A DNA stretch of 64,000 nt. It comes from Prauserella isguenensis. Its GTDB lineage: Bacteria > Actinomycetota > Actinomycetes > Mycobacteriales > Pseudonocardiaceae. The stretch spans positions 1-64,000 of the forward strand of contig NZ_JACHWU010000003.1 of the NCBI RefSeq assembly GCF_014191605.1. Direction: 5' to 3'. Position numbers and translations under genes: made by a program. Numbering within the stretch: position 1 is the stretch's first letter; every line of letters begins with the position of its first letter. The notes beneath the pieces are model-generated. The model made no database searches. It was not told where the DNA came from and saw nothing but the letters and a program-made list of their open reading frames with translations. Below, piece after piece: positions 15,702 through 24,011 of this stretch.

Positions 15702-16826
15702 ATGGACCCCGGCAGCGTTGCCGACGACGTTCCACCGATCGCAGGACCCGACCCCCTCCGGCGGCACGGCGCGCGTCGGCACGCAGCCGTCGACTCCAAC
15801 CGGCTGATCGCGGCGATCACCGACTCGTGGGACCACCCGCGCACGATGGTGGGGGTGTCGATCCTGCTCGACTGGGCCGCCGACCACGGTCTCGACCGGC
15901 AGGCGCTGCTCGAGGGTTCGCGCATCGAGCCCACGCTGCTGCCCGATCCGATCGCGTTGATCGAGGCGCACCAGGAGCTCACCGTCATCCGCAACCTCGT
16001 CGTCGCGTGCGGCTGCCGGCCGGGGCTGGGCGTCGAACTCGGCGCCCGTTACCACCTGACGGCGTACGGGCATTTCGGCTATCTCCTCGCGACCTGCGGC
16101 TCGGTGCGCGAAACCGCCGAGAAGGGCCTGCGCTACGCACTGCTCACGTTCGCGTTCTCCACCATGACGGCACGTCTCGGCGATCACGACGACTACGTGC
16201 TGGCCTTCGAGGCCGACGACGTGCCCGCCGACGTGCGGCGGTTCGCGGTCGAACGTGATGCGGCCGCCACGATGCAGATCCAGCGCGAACTGTTCCCCGG
16301 CGTGGGCCGCGTGCCGCTGCGCGAGGTGCGGTTCGCGTTCTCACCGGACCGGCCGGACGACGCCGCGGCGTACCACGCACACTTCCGCGTACCGGTGTCG
16401 TTCGGCAGACCGCGGACCGAACTGGTCTTCGACGCCGCCTACCTGGACCGCATCCCGCCGATGGCCAACCGCCACACGGCCAAGCTGACGACCGCCGAGT
16501 GCGAGCGCATCCGCGCCGAACGCCTCCACCACACGGGGGTCGCCGCGCGAGTGAGGGCGTTCCTGCTCGATCAGACGTCGCTGGACCTCACGCTGGAGAC
16601 GGTCGCCGAACGGCTGCACTACGCACCGCGGACCCTGCGCCGACACCTGGAGAGCGAGGGCACGACGTTCCGCGCGGTCCTCGACGAGGTGCGGCGGGTC
16701 GTGGCCGAGCGGCTGCTGCAGGATCCGTCGGTCCCCCGCTACGAGATCGCCCGCCGCCTCGGGTACCAGGACTGGTCCAGCGTCACCCGCGCACGCCGTC
16801 GCTGGGACATCCGGACGGCCACCTGA
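15702..16826 (+). CDS. AraC family transcriptional regulator (OruR/ArgR-like architecture)
   Basis: A 374-residue AraC regulator. The N-terminal 200 residues resemble the arabinose-binding-like domain of the OruR group, with a GCRPGLGVELGARYHLTAYGHFGYLL segment. The C-terminal 100 residues are the double helix-turn-helix (LDLTLETVAERLHYAPRTLRRHLESEG then YEIARRLGYQDWSSVTRARRRW). The second helix-turn-helix keeps the LGY..SSVTRA form, although the usual F of the AF+RW pattern is changed. It diverges from the dehydrogenase-esterase-monooxygenase operon and probably activates it in response to the alcohol or ketone. The start is uncertain: ATG 15702 is listed, but the first 30 residues are weakly conserved-looking and a GTG near 15790 is possible. 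Confidence 0.87.
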   Translation: MDPGSVADDVPPIAGPDPLRRHGARRHAAVDSNRLIAAITDSWDHPRTMVGVSILLDWAADHGLDRQALLEGSRIEPTLLPDPIALIEAHQELTVIRNLVVACGCRPGLGVELGARYHLTAYGHFGYLLATCGSVRETAEKGLRYALLTFAFSTMTARLGDHDDYVLAFEADDVPADVRRFAVERDAAATMQIQRELFPGVGRVPLREVRFAFSPDRPDDAAAYHAHFRVPVSFGRPRTELVFDAAYLDRIPPMANRHTAKLTTAECERIRAERLHHTGVAARVRAFLLDQTSLDLTLETVAERLHYAPRTLRRHLESEGTTFRAVLDEVRRVVAERLLQDPSVPRYEIARRLGYQDWSSVTRARRRWDIRTAT

Positions 16827-16939
16827 CGGGTCACTCCGTCACCGCTCGGCACGCCGGGCGGGAGCAGCACCCCCTCTTGCGGCCACCTCTCCTAACGGCC
16901 ATCCCCTCCTGCGGCCGCCACGCGACGTCCCGAACGTGC

Positions 16940-17044
16940 CGTACGGGCCCCCCGAATCCACAACACGGGCCCCGGAGACGACAACACGGGCCCCGGAACC
17001 TGCAACACGGGCCCTTGAATGCGAAACACGCGACCCTGGCGGCC
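16940..17044 (+). repeat. 21-bp periodic intergenic repeat array (CAACACGGGCCC family)
   Basis: The phrase CAACACGGGCCC recurs at 16961, 16982 and 17003, with a degenerate AAACACGCGACC at 17024 and a partial unit at 16940, giving an exact 21-base period. The spacer between units varies (CGGAGACGA, CGGAACCTG). The array fills the 319-base gap between araC and the permease gene and stops about 30 bases before a putative operator. The same unit, inverted, forms an array at 36890-36959. I see no open frame with a ribosome binding site in this gap. Function unknown. Confidence 0.8.
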
Positions 17045-17075
17045 GGGGTTCCCTCGGACGGCGTAGTGTGCGACC

Positions 17076-17103
17076 TTGTCCGTACAACTTATGCGTACAA
17101 GTT
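17076..17103. promoter_or_regulatory. Putative GntR operator before the permease operon
   Basis: TTGTCCGTACAA (17076-17087) is an inverted repeat with a GT-N4-AC core, the layout of HutC/GntR operators. It is followed by AACTT (17086-17090) and AAGTT (17099-17103) in inverted order and by a direct repeat of CGTACAA (17081 and 17094). It lies 43-70 bases before the permease GTG. The GntR/UTRA gene at 20607 at the end of the same operon is the likely partner. Confidence 0.55.
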
Positions 17104-17145
17104 TTCGGCGCGAGTGCTCGCGCCGATGCCGACAAGGAGGCCGGC

Positions 17146-18159
17146 GTGAGCAACCAGGAAACTTCGCGCGTCCCGCTGTTCGCCACGATGCAGCGGATCC
17201 CCGGCGGGCTGATGCTGATTCCCCTGATCCTCGGGGCGATCATCGGCACGTTCGCGTCCGGCGCGCTCGAGATCGGCAGCTTCACGACCGCGCTGTTCGC
17301 CGACAGCGCGCTGCCGCTGATCGCGCTGCTCATCTTCGCCACCGGCACCCAGGTGAGCGCGCGCACCGGTGGACCGATCCTCGCGACCGCCGGCACGCTG
17401 CTGCTCACCAAGAGCCTCATCCCGGCGGGCCTGGCCGTGCTGCTGGGCCTGTTCGTGGGCATCGACGGCGTCTTCGGCATCTCGCTGCTGGCGCTGCTCG
17501 CGGCGGTCGACAACAGCAACGGCGGCCTGTGGCTGGCGTTCACCGGCCAGTACGGCGACGAGCGCGACCGCGGTGCCTACCTCGCGAGCGCGGTCAACGA
17601 CGGCCCCTTCCTGACGCTGCTGTTCCTCGGCGCGTCAGGCCTCGGCGACATCCCGCTGTTGGCGCTGATCGGCGCGATCGTGCCGTTCCTGCTCGGCGTG
17701 CTCGTCGGCAACATCGACGCCCAGTGGCGCAAGGTCGTGGCACCGGTGCCCAACATCGTCATCCCGTTCTTCGCGTTCGCGCTCGGCACCGGTATCGACC
17801 TCGGTGACATCGTCACCGGTGGCGTCAGCGGCCTGGTGCTCGGTGTCATCGTCGCGCCGGTGACGGGCTTGTTCGTCTACCTCGGCTACCGGTTCCTGCT
17901 GCGCCGCGGCAAGATGTCCGGCATCGGCTTCGCCGCGGGCACGACGGCGGGCAACGCGATCGCCACACCTGCGGTCGTCGCCGCGGCCGACCCGACGTTC
18001 CAGCAGTACGTGGGCACGGCCACCGCCCAGATCGCGGCGTCGGCCCTCGTCACCGCGATCCTGGCACCGTCGATCGCCGCGTTCATGCTCAAGCGCTCCG
18101 GGGCGCTCCGGAAGCAGGATCCGGCGGCGGAACCGGCCGGTCCGGTGGAATCGGTATGA
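17146..18159 (+). CDS. kdgT: 2-keto-3-deoxygluconate permease family transporter (KdgT)
   Basis: A 337-residue inner membrane symporter of the KdgT family with about ten hydrophobic segments. Family landmarks are the near-N-terminal PGGLMLIPLILGAIIGTF, the AAVDNSNGGLWLAF segment in the middle, and GFAAGTTAGNAIATPAVVAAADP toward the C-terminus. The GTG at 17146 is preceded by AAGGAGG at the right spacing; the longer frame from 16936 would read through the repeat array and is rejected. The next gene, a DUF1537 kinase, overlaps its stop. In this company the substrate is more likely a four-carbon sugar acid such as threonate or erythronate than ketodeoxygluconate. Family firm, substrate inferred. 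Confidence 0.9.
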   Translation: MSNQETSRVPLFATMQRIPGGLMLIPLILGAIIGTFASGALEIGSFTTALFADSALPLIALLIFATGTQVSARTGGPILATAGTLLLTKSLIPAGLAVLLGLFVGIDGVFGISLLALLAAVDNSNGGLWLAFTGQYGDERDRGAYLASAVNDGPFLTLLFLGASGLGDIPLLALIGAIVPFLLGVLVGNIDAQWRKVVAPVPNIVIPFFAFALGTGIDLGDIVTGGVSGLVLGVIVAPVTGLFVYLGYRFLLRRGKMSGIGFAAGTTAGNAIATPAVVAAADPTFQQYVGTATAQIAASALVTAILAPSIAAFMLKRSGALRKQDPAAEPAGPVESV

Positions 18160-19493
18160 CGGCAACGGGCGGTACAGGGGTCGACAGCGCACCGGCCGGC
18201 GACCCCGCGATCGGCGACACAGGAGGCGACGGCGTGGCGATCGGCGGCGCATCGCGCGGACACGACGTCGTGATCGTCGCCGACGACGTCACCGGAGCCG
18301 GCGATACCGCGGTGCAGTTCGCGGAGGCGGGTTGGACGGCCGAGCTGCGGTTGCAGCCGGGCGGCGGCGACGTCCAGGTCGTCGCCGTGAGCAGCGACTC
18401 GCGGGCGTGCCCGGACGCCGAGGCCGCCGAGCGCGCCCTGCAGGCGGCCGCGGGCACGCAGGCCGACCGGATGTTCAAGAAGATCGATTCGACGGTGCGC
18501 GGCCCGATCCGTGCCGAGCTCGACGCGCTGCTGGGACAGCTCGGCCCGGACGCGGTGGCTGTCGTGTGCCCGGCGTTCCCCGGGGTGGGCCGGACGATCG
18601 TCGACGGCACCGTGCTGGTCGACGGCGTGCCCGTCGGCGACACCCCGGTGGGCCGCGACCCGGTCACGCCGGTGACGGAGAGCCACCTGCCGACCCTGCT
18701 CGGTGCGACGCAGGTACGCCTCGACCCCGCGGGCGACCCAGCGGGGTGGGCAGCCCGGCTCCGCGAGGCCGGACCAGTGGTCGTGGTCGACGCCGCCACC
18801 GACGACGACCTCGACCGGATCGCACGGGCCATCGACGCGCTCGGCGAACGTGGTCTGCCGGTCGGCGCGGCGGGGCTGGCCGGTGCGCTCGCCCGCCGGT
18901 GGCGCCCGACCAACCCCGCCGCCGCACCGGAGTCCGCACCCGCGCCCACCGGCCCCGGCGGCGCGGTGCTGGTCGTCGTGACGAGCCTGCACGCCGCGGC
19001 GCGCGCCCAGGTGCAGGCGCTCGTCGACGCGGGCGCCACCCACCACCGGCCCACGCCCGACCAGCTGCTCGACGACGGCGCCTGGCACGCCCTGCTGGAA
19101 CGGCTCTCCCGCCCACCGGCGGCCGGCGCGGACACGCCCGGGCCGGCCGCCGTGGTACTCAGCGCCCCCGAACGCGGCGACACCGACGTGCCGCCGGCCC
19201 TCGTCGCGCGCCGCCTCGCCGACGCCGCGGCCGAACTGGTCCGGACCACCGAACCAGCGGGTCTCGTCGTCACCGGCGGCGACGGCGCCCGCGCCCTGCT
19301 GGCGGGTCTCGGCAGCAGTGGCATCAGGCTCGACGCGACCGGCACCGATGCGGGAGCCGGTGTCGCGACGGGCACCGTCGTCGGCGGCCGGGCCGAGGGC
19401 CTGCCGATCGCGACCAAAGCCGGTGGTTTCGGCGAATCGAACGTGTTGATCACGGCCGCGCACGCGGTCCGCAGGAGAAGGAGTGACCGTTGA
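18156..19493 (+). CDS. Four-carbon acid sugar kinase (DUF1537, OtnK/DtnK type)
   Basis: A 445-residue kinase of the DUF1537 family, which phosphorylates O4 of four-carbon sugar acids. The N-terminal substrate domain starts with VIVADDVTGAGDTAVQFAEAG (about residues 38-58) and contains the diagnostic KKIDSTVRGPI (about 108-118). The C-terminal nucleotide domain shows GLVVTGGDGARALL and ends with TKAGGFGESN, the typical GGFG motif. The first 35 residues are Gly/Asp-rich and look disordered; a start further in is possible, but the ATG at 18156 overlaps the permease stop. With PdxA2 next door, the expected products are 4-phospho-threonate or 4-phospho-erythronate. Stereochemistry cannot be read from the sequence. 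Confidence 0.9.
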   Translation: MTATGGTGVDSAPAGDPAIGDTGGDGVAIGGASRGHDVVIVADDVTGAGDTAVQFAEAGWTAELRLQPGGGDVQVVAVSSDSRACPDAEAAERALQAAAGTQADRMFKKIDSTVRGPIRAELDALLGQLGPDAVAVVCPAFPGVGRTIVDGTVLVDGVPVGDTPVGRDPVTPVTESHLPTLLGATQVRLDPAGDPAGWAARLREAGPVVVVDAATDDDLDRIARAIDALGERGLPVGAAGLAGALARRWRPTNPAAAPESAPAPTGPGGAVLVVVTSLHAAARAQVQALVDAGATHHRPTPDQLLDDGAWHALLERLSRPPAAGADTPGPAAVVLSAPERGDTDVPPALVARRLADAAAELVRTTEPAGLVVTGGDGARALLAGLGSSGIRLDATGTDAGAGVATGTVVGGRAEGLPIATKAGGFGESNVLITAAHAVRRRRSDR

Positions 19494-20545
19494 CGGCAAC
19501 AACGCAGGCCGGGGTGCCGACCCTCGCCCTCACGCTCGGCGATGTCGCGGGCATCGGGCCCGAGATCACGGCGCGGACACTGCTGGAGCACGACGAGCTC
19601 CGCACGATCTGCCGTCCCGTCGTCATCGGGGACGCCGAGGCACTGCGCCGCGCGGTCACCGGGGTGCTCGGCCGCGACGCCGGACTCGTCCGCGTCGTCG
19701 ACCGTCCCGCCGACGCGACGAACGACCCCGGCACGATCGAGGTCGTCCAGGACGGGCCGCCGCTCGGCCACGTGCCGTACGGCGAGCTCAGCCCCGACGC
19801 CGGTGACGCCGCGGCGCGCTTCGTGATGCGGGCGTGCGACCTCGCGAGGGCGGGCGAGGTCGACGGCATCGTGACGGCACCACTCAACAAGGCGGCGATG
19901 CACGCGGGCGGGCACCACTGGCCGGGCCACACCGAACTGCTCGCGCACGAGTTCGGCGTCGACAACTTCAGCCTCGTACTCTCGGCGGGCGAGCTGTACT
20001 TCTTCCACCTCACGACGCACGTCTCGCTGCGGGACGCGATCACGGGCGTGAGCGCCGAGCGGACCGACAACGTGCTCCGGCTCGTCGGTTCGTTCGCCGG
20101 TGCGCTGGGCACCCCCGACGAGGCGATCGGTGTCGCGGGGCTGAACCCGCATGCAGGCGAGAACCGGCTGTTCGGCGACGAGGACGCCGACGTGCTGGAG
20201 CCGGCCGTCCGGCGTGCCACGGCCGCCGGAATCAATGCCGTCGGACCGCTGCCCGCCGATGCGCTGATTCCCCAGGCCGTCAACGGAAAGTGGCGCTTCG
20301 TCGTCGTCTGCTACCACGACCAGGGGCACGCCCCGTTCAAAGCGGTCTACGGCGACGACGGGGTGAACATCACGGTCGGCCTGCCGGTCGTGCGGGTGTC
20401 GGTCGACCACGGCACGGCGTTCGACATCGCGGGCACGGGCGTCGCACGCGAGGCCAGCCTGGTACTCGCTGCGCGACGCGCCGCCGAGCTCGCACCCGGC
20501 TGGCACCAGGTGTGGGAGACCGCCCGGTCGGCCGCGGCCTCGTGA
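19490..20545 (+). CDS. pdxA2: PdxA2-type 4-phospho-threonate/erythronate dehydrogenase
   Basis: A 351-residue PdxA family dehydrogenase. It begins TLALTLGDVAGIGPEI, the PdxA signature, and carries the metal ligands in GHTELLAHEF (His about 143), HAGENRLFG and YHDQGHAPFK. In the DUF1537-linked catabolic pathways PdxA2 oxidises and decarboxylates 4-phospho-D-threonate or erythronate to dihydroxyacetone phosphate, which enters glycolysis. The biosynthetic paralogue for vitamin B6 is ruled out as the main role by the operon (KdgT permease, kinase, regulator). The start is a TTG at 19490 overlapping the kinase stop, with AAGGAG just upstream; no ATG fits that frame. Confidence 0.9.
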   Translation: MTATTQAGVPTLALTLGDVAGIGPEITARTLLEHDELRTICRPVVIGDAEALRRAVTGVLGRDAGLVRVVDRPADATNDPGTIEVVQDGPPLGHVPYGELSPDAGDAAARFVMRACDLARAGEVDGIVTAPLNKAAMHAGGHHWPGHTELLAHEFGVDNFSLVLSAGELYFFHLTTHVSLRDAITGVSAERTDNVLRLVGSFAGALGTPDEAIGVAGLNPHAGENRLFGDEDADVLEPAVRRATAAGINAVGPLPADALIPQAVNGKWRFVVVCYHDQGHAPFKAVYGDDGVNITVGLPVVRVSVDHGTAFDIAGTGVAREASLVLAARRAAELAPGWHQVWETARSAAAS

Positions 20546-20606
20546 CCGGCCCGGCGGCACCGGCCTGCCGTCCCCGAAACCGGCCGACTTCGTAGACTCC
20601 AGCATC

Positions 20607-21512
20607 ATGGGCGTCGATCGCAGCACTCGCGCACCGTTGCACCAGCAGGTCGCGGACACGTTGCGCCAGGAGATCCTCGGCCACGACCTCCCGCCGGGTG
20701 AGGCGCTGCCGAGCGAGGCAGCGCTGTGCGAACGGTTCGGCGTCGCCCGGAGCGTCGTCCGCCAGGCCGTCGCCGGACTCGCCGGCGACGGCCTGGTGAT
20801 CCGCAGGCAGGGCAGGCCGACGATCGTCGCACCACCCGCCGAGTACCGCCGCCTGGTGCAGCGCGCGACCGGCATGTTCGACCAGTTCGCCCGCCGCGGC
20901 CACCAGCTGCGCACGACGATCCTCGACCTCTCCCCCGCCGCGCCGCCGCCGGGTGGGCGCGGCTTCCTCGGCACCGACGACGCGCTCCGTCTCGAACGAC
21001 TGCGCCTCGTCGACGGCGACCCACTGTCCTATGTGCGCACCTGGCTGCCGGTCGACCGCGTGCCCGGCCTGCACGCCGAACACCTCACCGACGCATCGCT
21101 GCACCGGCTGCTGACCCGGGACTACGGCCTGCGCCCGATGCGCGGCAGGCGGCAGGTGCACGCCGTGGCCGCGGACGACCGTCTCGCCGACGCACTCGAC
21201 ACCGCCATCGGCGATCCGCTGCTGCTGCTCGAAGGCGGCACGACCGATCAGCACGACCGTCCCCTCGAATGGTTCAGCGCCTGGCATCGGGCCGACCGCG
21301 TCGTGTTCGACATCGACGTCTCCGAGTCCATGGAGACGCTGCGCCTCGACGCGGCCGACACGACCGCCACCGACCACTTCGCCGACGCCGCGGCCCGGGA
21401 CGGCGACGAAGACCCGGGCGACCGCGAGCCCACGGGTGACCGAGACCGCGACGACGTCGACCTCGAGCGCGCCCGCAGGCTCCTCGCCGAACTGACCCGT
21501 ATTCTCGGCTGA
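20607..21512 (+). CDS. GntR family regulator, HutC/UTRA subfamily
   Basis: A 301-residue regulator. The winged helix (about residues 8-75) reads PLHQQVADTLRQEIL then LPSEAALCERFGVARSVVRQAVAGLAGDGLV, a textbook GntR head. A UTRA ligand-binding domain occupies about residues 95-245 (FARRGHQLRTTIL...YVRTWLPVDRVPGL). The last 55 residues are Asp/Arg-rich, which is unusual. It is the fourth gene of the four-carbon acid operon, 61 bases after pdxA2, and is likely the local repressor acting at the GT-N4-AC site before the permease gene, released by the sugar acid or its phosphate. Ligand inferred only. Confidence 0.88.
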   Translation: MGVDRSTRAPLHQQVADTLRQEILGHDLPPGEALPSEAALCERFGVARSVVRQAVAGLAGDGLVIRRQGRPTIVAPPAEYRRLVQRATGMFDQFARRGHQLRTTILDLSPAAPPPGGRGFLGTDDALRLERLRLVDGDPLSYVRTWLPVDRVPGLHAEHLTDASLHRLLTRDYGLRPMRGRRQVHAVAADDRLADALDTAIGDPLLLLEGGTTDQHDRPLEWFSAWHRADRVVFDIDVSESMETLRLDAADTTATDHFADAAARDGDEDPGDREPTGDRDRDDVDLERARRLLAELTRILG

Positions 21513-21525
21513 CCGCGGCGACAAA

Positions 21526-21543
21526 CTTTCCGCCTAGCGGAAC
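21526..21543. promoter_or_regulatory. IclR-type operator upstream of iclR
   Basis: CTTTCCGCCTAGCGGAAC contains perfect TTCCGC/GCGGAA arms around CTA, 96 bases upstream of the IclR GTG. It resembles the sites at 32284-32301 and 32440-32457 before the two structural operons, which supports one regulator acting at all three. Confidence 0.6.
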
Positions 21544-21638
21544 AGTCGTTTGTTGTCACCCGTTAGTGGTCCTGCTTGACCGTCGATTTCGCCTGGTGAG
21601 ACACTCGATAACACCATTCCTGCAACAGAAACGAAGTC

Positions 21639-22502
21639 GTGGCCGAAAGTACTGTGCCCCCTCACAGCACGCCCCCTCACAGCACGCCCCCTCACAGCAC
21701 GCCCTCCCCTACGACGGCCCAGGGCGGTACCGGGACGGAGGCCGCCGCGAGGGTGGCGGACGTGCTCCTGCTGTTCACCGGCGGCCCCGAGTATCTCGGC
21801 GTGAGCACCATCAGCCGCAAACTCGGCATCTCCAAGGCCGTCGTGTACCGCATCCTGCAGTCGCTGGTGTCGCGGGACGTGCTCGCCACGACGCCCGGCG
21901 TGACCGGTTACCGGCTCGGACCCGCCGCTGTGGCGCTGGGCGCGAGCGCCCTTCGCCGCTTCGACGCGAGGACGGCGGCCGCCCCCGTCCTCCGGAGGCT
22001 GCGCGACCAGACCGGCGAGACGACGACGCTGTCCGGGCTGGTCGGCGACGAACGCGTGTACCTCGAACAGTTCGAGAGCCGCGCCGAGATCAAGATGACC
22101 GTCGACATCGGCACCCGATTCCCCCTGCACGCCGGCTCGTCGGGCAAGGCGATCCTCGCGCAGCTGCCGGACTGGCGTCGAGACGACATCCTCGCAGGCG
22201 ACCTCGGCGCGTTGACCGAGCGCACCGTGACCGACCGGGAGACGCTGGCCGACCAGCTCGACGCCATCGCGGGCGACGGCGTCGCCGTGTCCCTCGGGGA
22301 ACGGCAGAGCGGCGCGGGGTCCGTCGCCGCCGCGCTCGTGACGCCGGACGGCGAGGTGCACGGTGCGATCAGTGTGTGCGGGCCCGAGTACCGGTTCACC
22401 GGGGAGAAGATCGAGCGCTACCGCGAGCTGGTGCGCGACGCCACCGCCGAGATCATCCGGAACTGGGCGAACGGGCCCGCCGCGGGTGGGCGCCGGGACT
22501 GA
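21639..22502 (+). CDS. IclR family transcriptional regulator of the 22.5-36.7 kb catabolic regulon
   Basis: A 287-residue IclR regulator. A Pro/His/Ser/Thr tail of about 30 residues (three PPHST repeats) precedes the winged helix-turn-helix (about 40-95: GVSTISRKLGISKAVVYRILQSL). The IclR effector domain follows (about 105-280) with the usual GSSGKAILAQLP near residue 168 and SVAAALVTPDGEVHGAISVCG near the end. It begins with a GTG at 21639; a later start after the repeats would also leave the DNA-binding domain intact. It sits convergent to the last gene of the leftward catabolic operon. Related palindromes before its own gene and before both structural operons make it the likely master regulator. 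Confidence 0.9.
   Translation: MAESTVPPHSTPPHSTPPHSTPSPTTAQGGTGTEAAARVADVLLLFTGGPEYLGVSTISRKLGISKAVVYRILQSLVSRDVLATTPGVTGYRLGPAAVALGASALRRFDARTAAAPVLRRLRDQTGETTTLSGLVGDERVYLEQFESRAEIKMTVDIGTRFPLHAGSSGKAILAQLPDWRRDDILAGDLGALTERTVTDRETLADQLDAIAGDGVAVSLGERQSGAGSVAAALVTPDGEVHGAISVCGPEYRFTGEKIERYRELVRDATAEIIRNWANGPAAGGRRD
21656..21703 (+). repeat. 15-bp tandem repeat encoding PPHST
   Basis: The unit CCCCCTCACAGCACG occurs three times in tandem at the 5' end of the iclR reading frame. Being a multiple of three, it can vary in copy number without breaking the protein. Confidence 0.8.
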
Positions 22503-22529
22503 CCCCGGCACTCACCCGCGGCGGGCGGT

Positions 22530-23999
22530 TCAGCGGCCGCGGGGCAGGTAACGACCCTGCGGGTCACCCTGGACCTTGCCGTCGGCGAACACGTGGTTGC
22601 CGCGCACGAAGGTGTCGGTGACCTTGGCCGTCATGTCGAAGCCTTCGAACGGCGTGTACTCCTGGGTGGACTCGGAGTCGGCCGCGCGCACCGTCCACGA
22701 CGCCGTCGGGTCGACGAGCGCGATGTCGGCGTCGTAGCCCTCGGCGATCGCTCCCTTGTTGACGAGACCGTACCGCCGCGCCGGGTTCCACGACGTCAGC
22801 TTCGCGACCCGCTGGGGCGACAGGCCGCGCTTGGCGCCCTCGCCGACCAGACCCGGCAGCAGGTACTCGGCTCCGCCGAACCCCGACTTGGCGACGAACA
22901 CGTCGTCGCGATCCTCGCCGAACTTCAGCTCGTCCTTGCAGCAGGCGTGGTCGCTGACGACCCAGTCGACCTCGTCGGCCAGCACGTGGCGCCACAGCGC
23001 TTCGACGTCCTCCCGCTCGCGCAGCGGCGGGTTGACCTTGCCGCCGATGCCGCTCGCGGTGTCCACATCGGCCAGCAGATGGCCGACCGTGATCTCCCGC
23101 CGGAAATCCACGTGCGGGAACGTCTTCGCCATCCGCAGCGCCGCGTCCAACGCCTTCTCCGACGACAGGTGCAGCAGGTTGATGTTCCGCAGGCCGGTCT
23201 CGTGGGCCAGGTACGATGCGATCGTCACGGCCAGCCCCTCCGAGTGCGGCGGGCGAGACCGGCTGTAGGCGCGCAGTCCGGACAGCGACGGGTCCTGCTC
23301 GACGAGTCTGGTGTAGGCGGTCATGATCTCCGCCGTCTCGCAGTGCAGCGACAGCGAGAGGTGATCGGCGTAGTCGGGCAGCGCCTCGCGCGCTGCCTGG
23401 ATGCCGCGCATGACGAACTCGAAGTGCGCCAGGTCGTAGCGCTCGTCCGGCGGCGTCATGAGGAAGTCGCTCTGGCTGGCCGACCGTCCGTGCAGACCGT
23501 GGCTGCCGTAGAACATGAAGATCTTGAACGACGTCACGCCGTGCTCCTCGACCAGATACGGGATCTCGTCGATGTGCTGCGACATCATCGGTGCCAGGTG
23601 GAAGGCGTAGTCTACGTACGCGTTGCCCGATGCGGCAGAGAGCACCTCGGGGAAGAACTCACGGTACGGCCCGCCCTTGTTGAGGTAGTACTGGCCGGTG
23701 CGCATGTACGTCAGCGCCGTCGTCACGCCGCCCTGCGCGCTCGCACGACTCTCGGTGCGCGTGTCCGTGGGCAGCTCGTTGTAGATGCCCCAGTGCTGGT
23801 GCGCGTCCACCACGCCGGGGAACGCCAGCAGGCCGCGGCCGTCGACGACGTTCGCGGCGTCCTCGCGCGACAGTCCACTCGCGACTCGAGCGATCGTTCC
23901 GTCGTTGACCGCGATGTCGGTCGTCTCCGGCGTCGCGTTGTCGGGATCGTCCGGGCGCACCACCCGGACATCAGTGATGAGCAGTTCCGTCGTCGCCAT
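22530..23999 (-). CDS. Hydantoinase/dihydroorotase-like cyclic amidohydrolase
   Basis: A 489-residue amidohydrolase-superfamily enzyme. The first metal motif is VDAHQHW (about residues 63-69), the carbamylated-lysine strand is VTSFKIFMFYGS (Lys about 158), further His ligands fall in LSLHCETAE and NLLHLSSEK, and the catalytic Asp is in VVSDHACCK (about 355). An N- and C-terminal beta sandwich frames the barrel, and the C-terminus ends FVRGNHVFADGKV. This set matches D-hydantoinase/dihydropyrimidinase and allantoinase relatives that open cyclic amides. It is the last of nine genes in the leftward operon, 12 bases after the flavoprotein gene. Substrate unknown; the neighbours make simple pyrimidine degradation unlikely, since no beta-ureidopropionase is present. 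Confidence 0.88.
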   Translation of the reverse strand: MATTELLITDVRVVRPDDPDNATPETTDIAVNDGTIARVASGLSREDAANVVDGRGLLAFPGVVDAHQHWGIYNELPTDTRTESRASAQGGVTTALTYMRTGQYYLNKGGPYREFFPEVLSAASGNAYVDYAFHLAPMMSQHIDEIPYLVEEHGVTSFKIFMFYGSHGLHGRSASQSDFLMTPPDERYDLAHFEFVMRGIQAAREALPDYADHLSLSLHCETAEIMTAYTRLVEQDPSLSGLRAYSRSRPPHSEGLAVTIASYLAHETGLRNINLLHLSSEKALDAALRMAKTFPHVDFRREITVGHLLADVDTASGIGGKVNPPLREREDVEALWRHVLADEVDWVVSDHACCKDELKFGEDRDDVFVAKSGFGGAEYLLPGLVGEGAKRGLSPQRVAKLTSWNPARRYGLVNKGAIAEGYDADIALVDPTASWTVRAADSESTQEYTPFEGFDMTAKVTDTFVRGNHVFADGKVQGDPQGRYLPRGR

Positions 24000-24011
24000 C
24001 CGTCGTTCTCC

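Noticed and set aside
16940-17044. CRISPR array from the 21-bp periodic repeats
   Set aside because: The units are contiguous and degenerate with no unique spacers of constant length, and no cas gene is present.
18089-20974. 961-residue open frame on the minus strand
   Set aside because: It is the antisense shadow of the DUF1537 kinase and pdxA2, a common GC-rich artefact. It has no ribosome binding site and no recognisable domain, while both sense genes carry clear family motifs.
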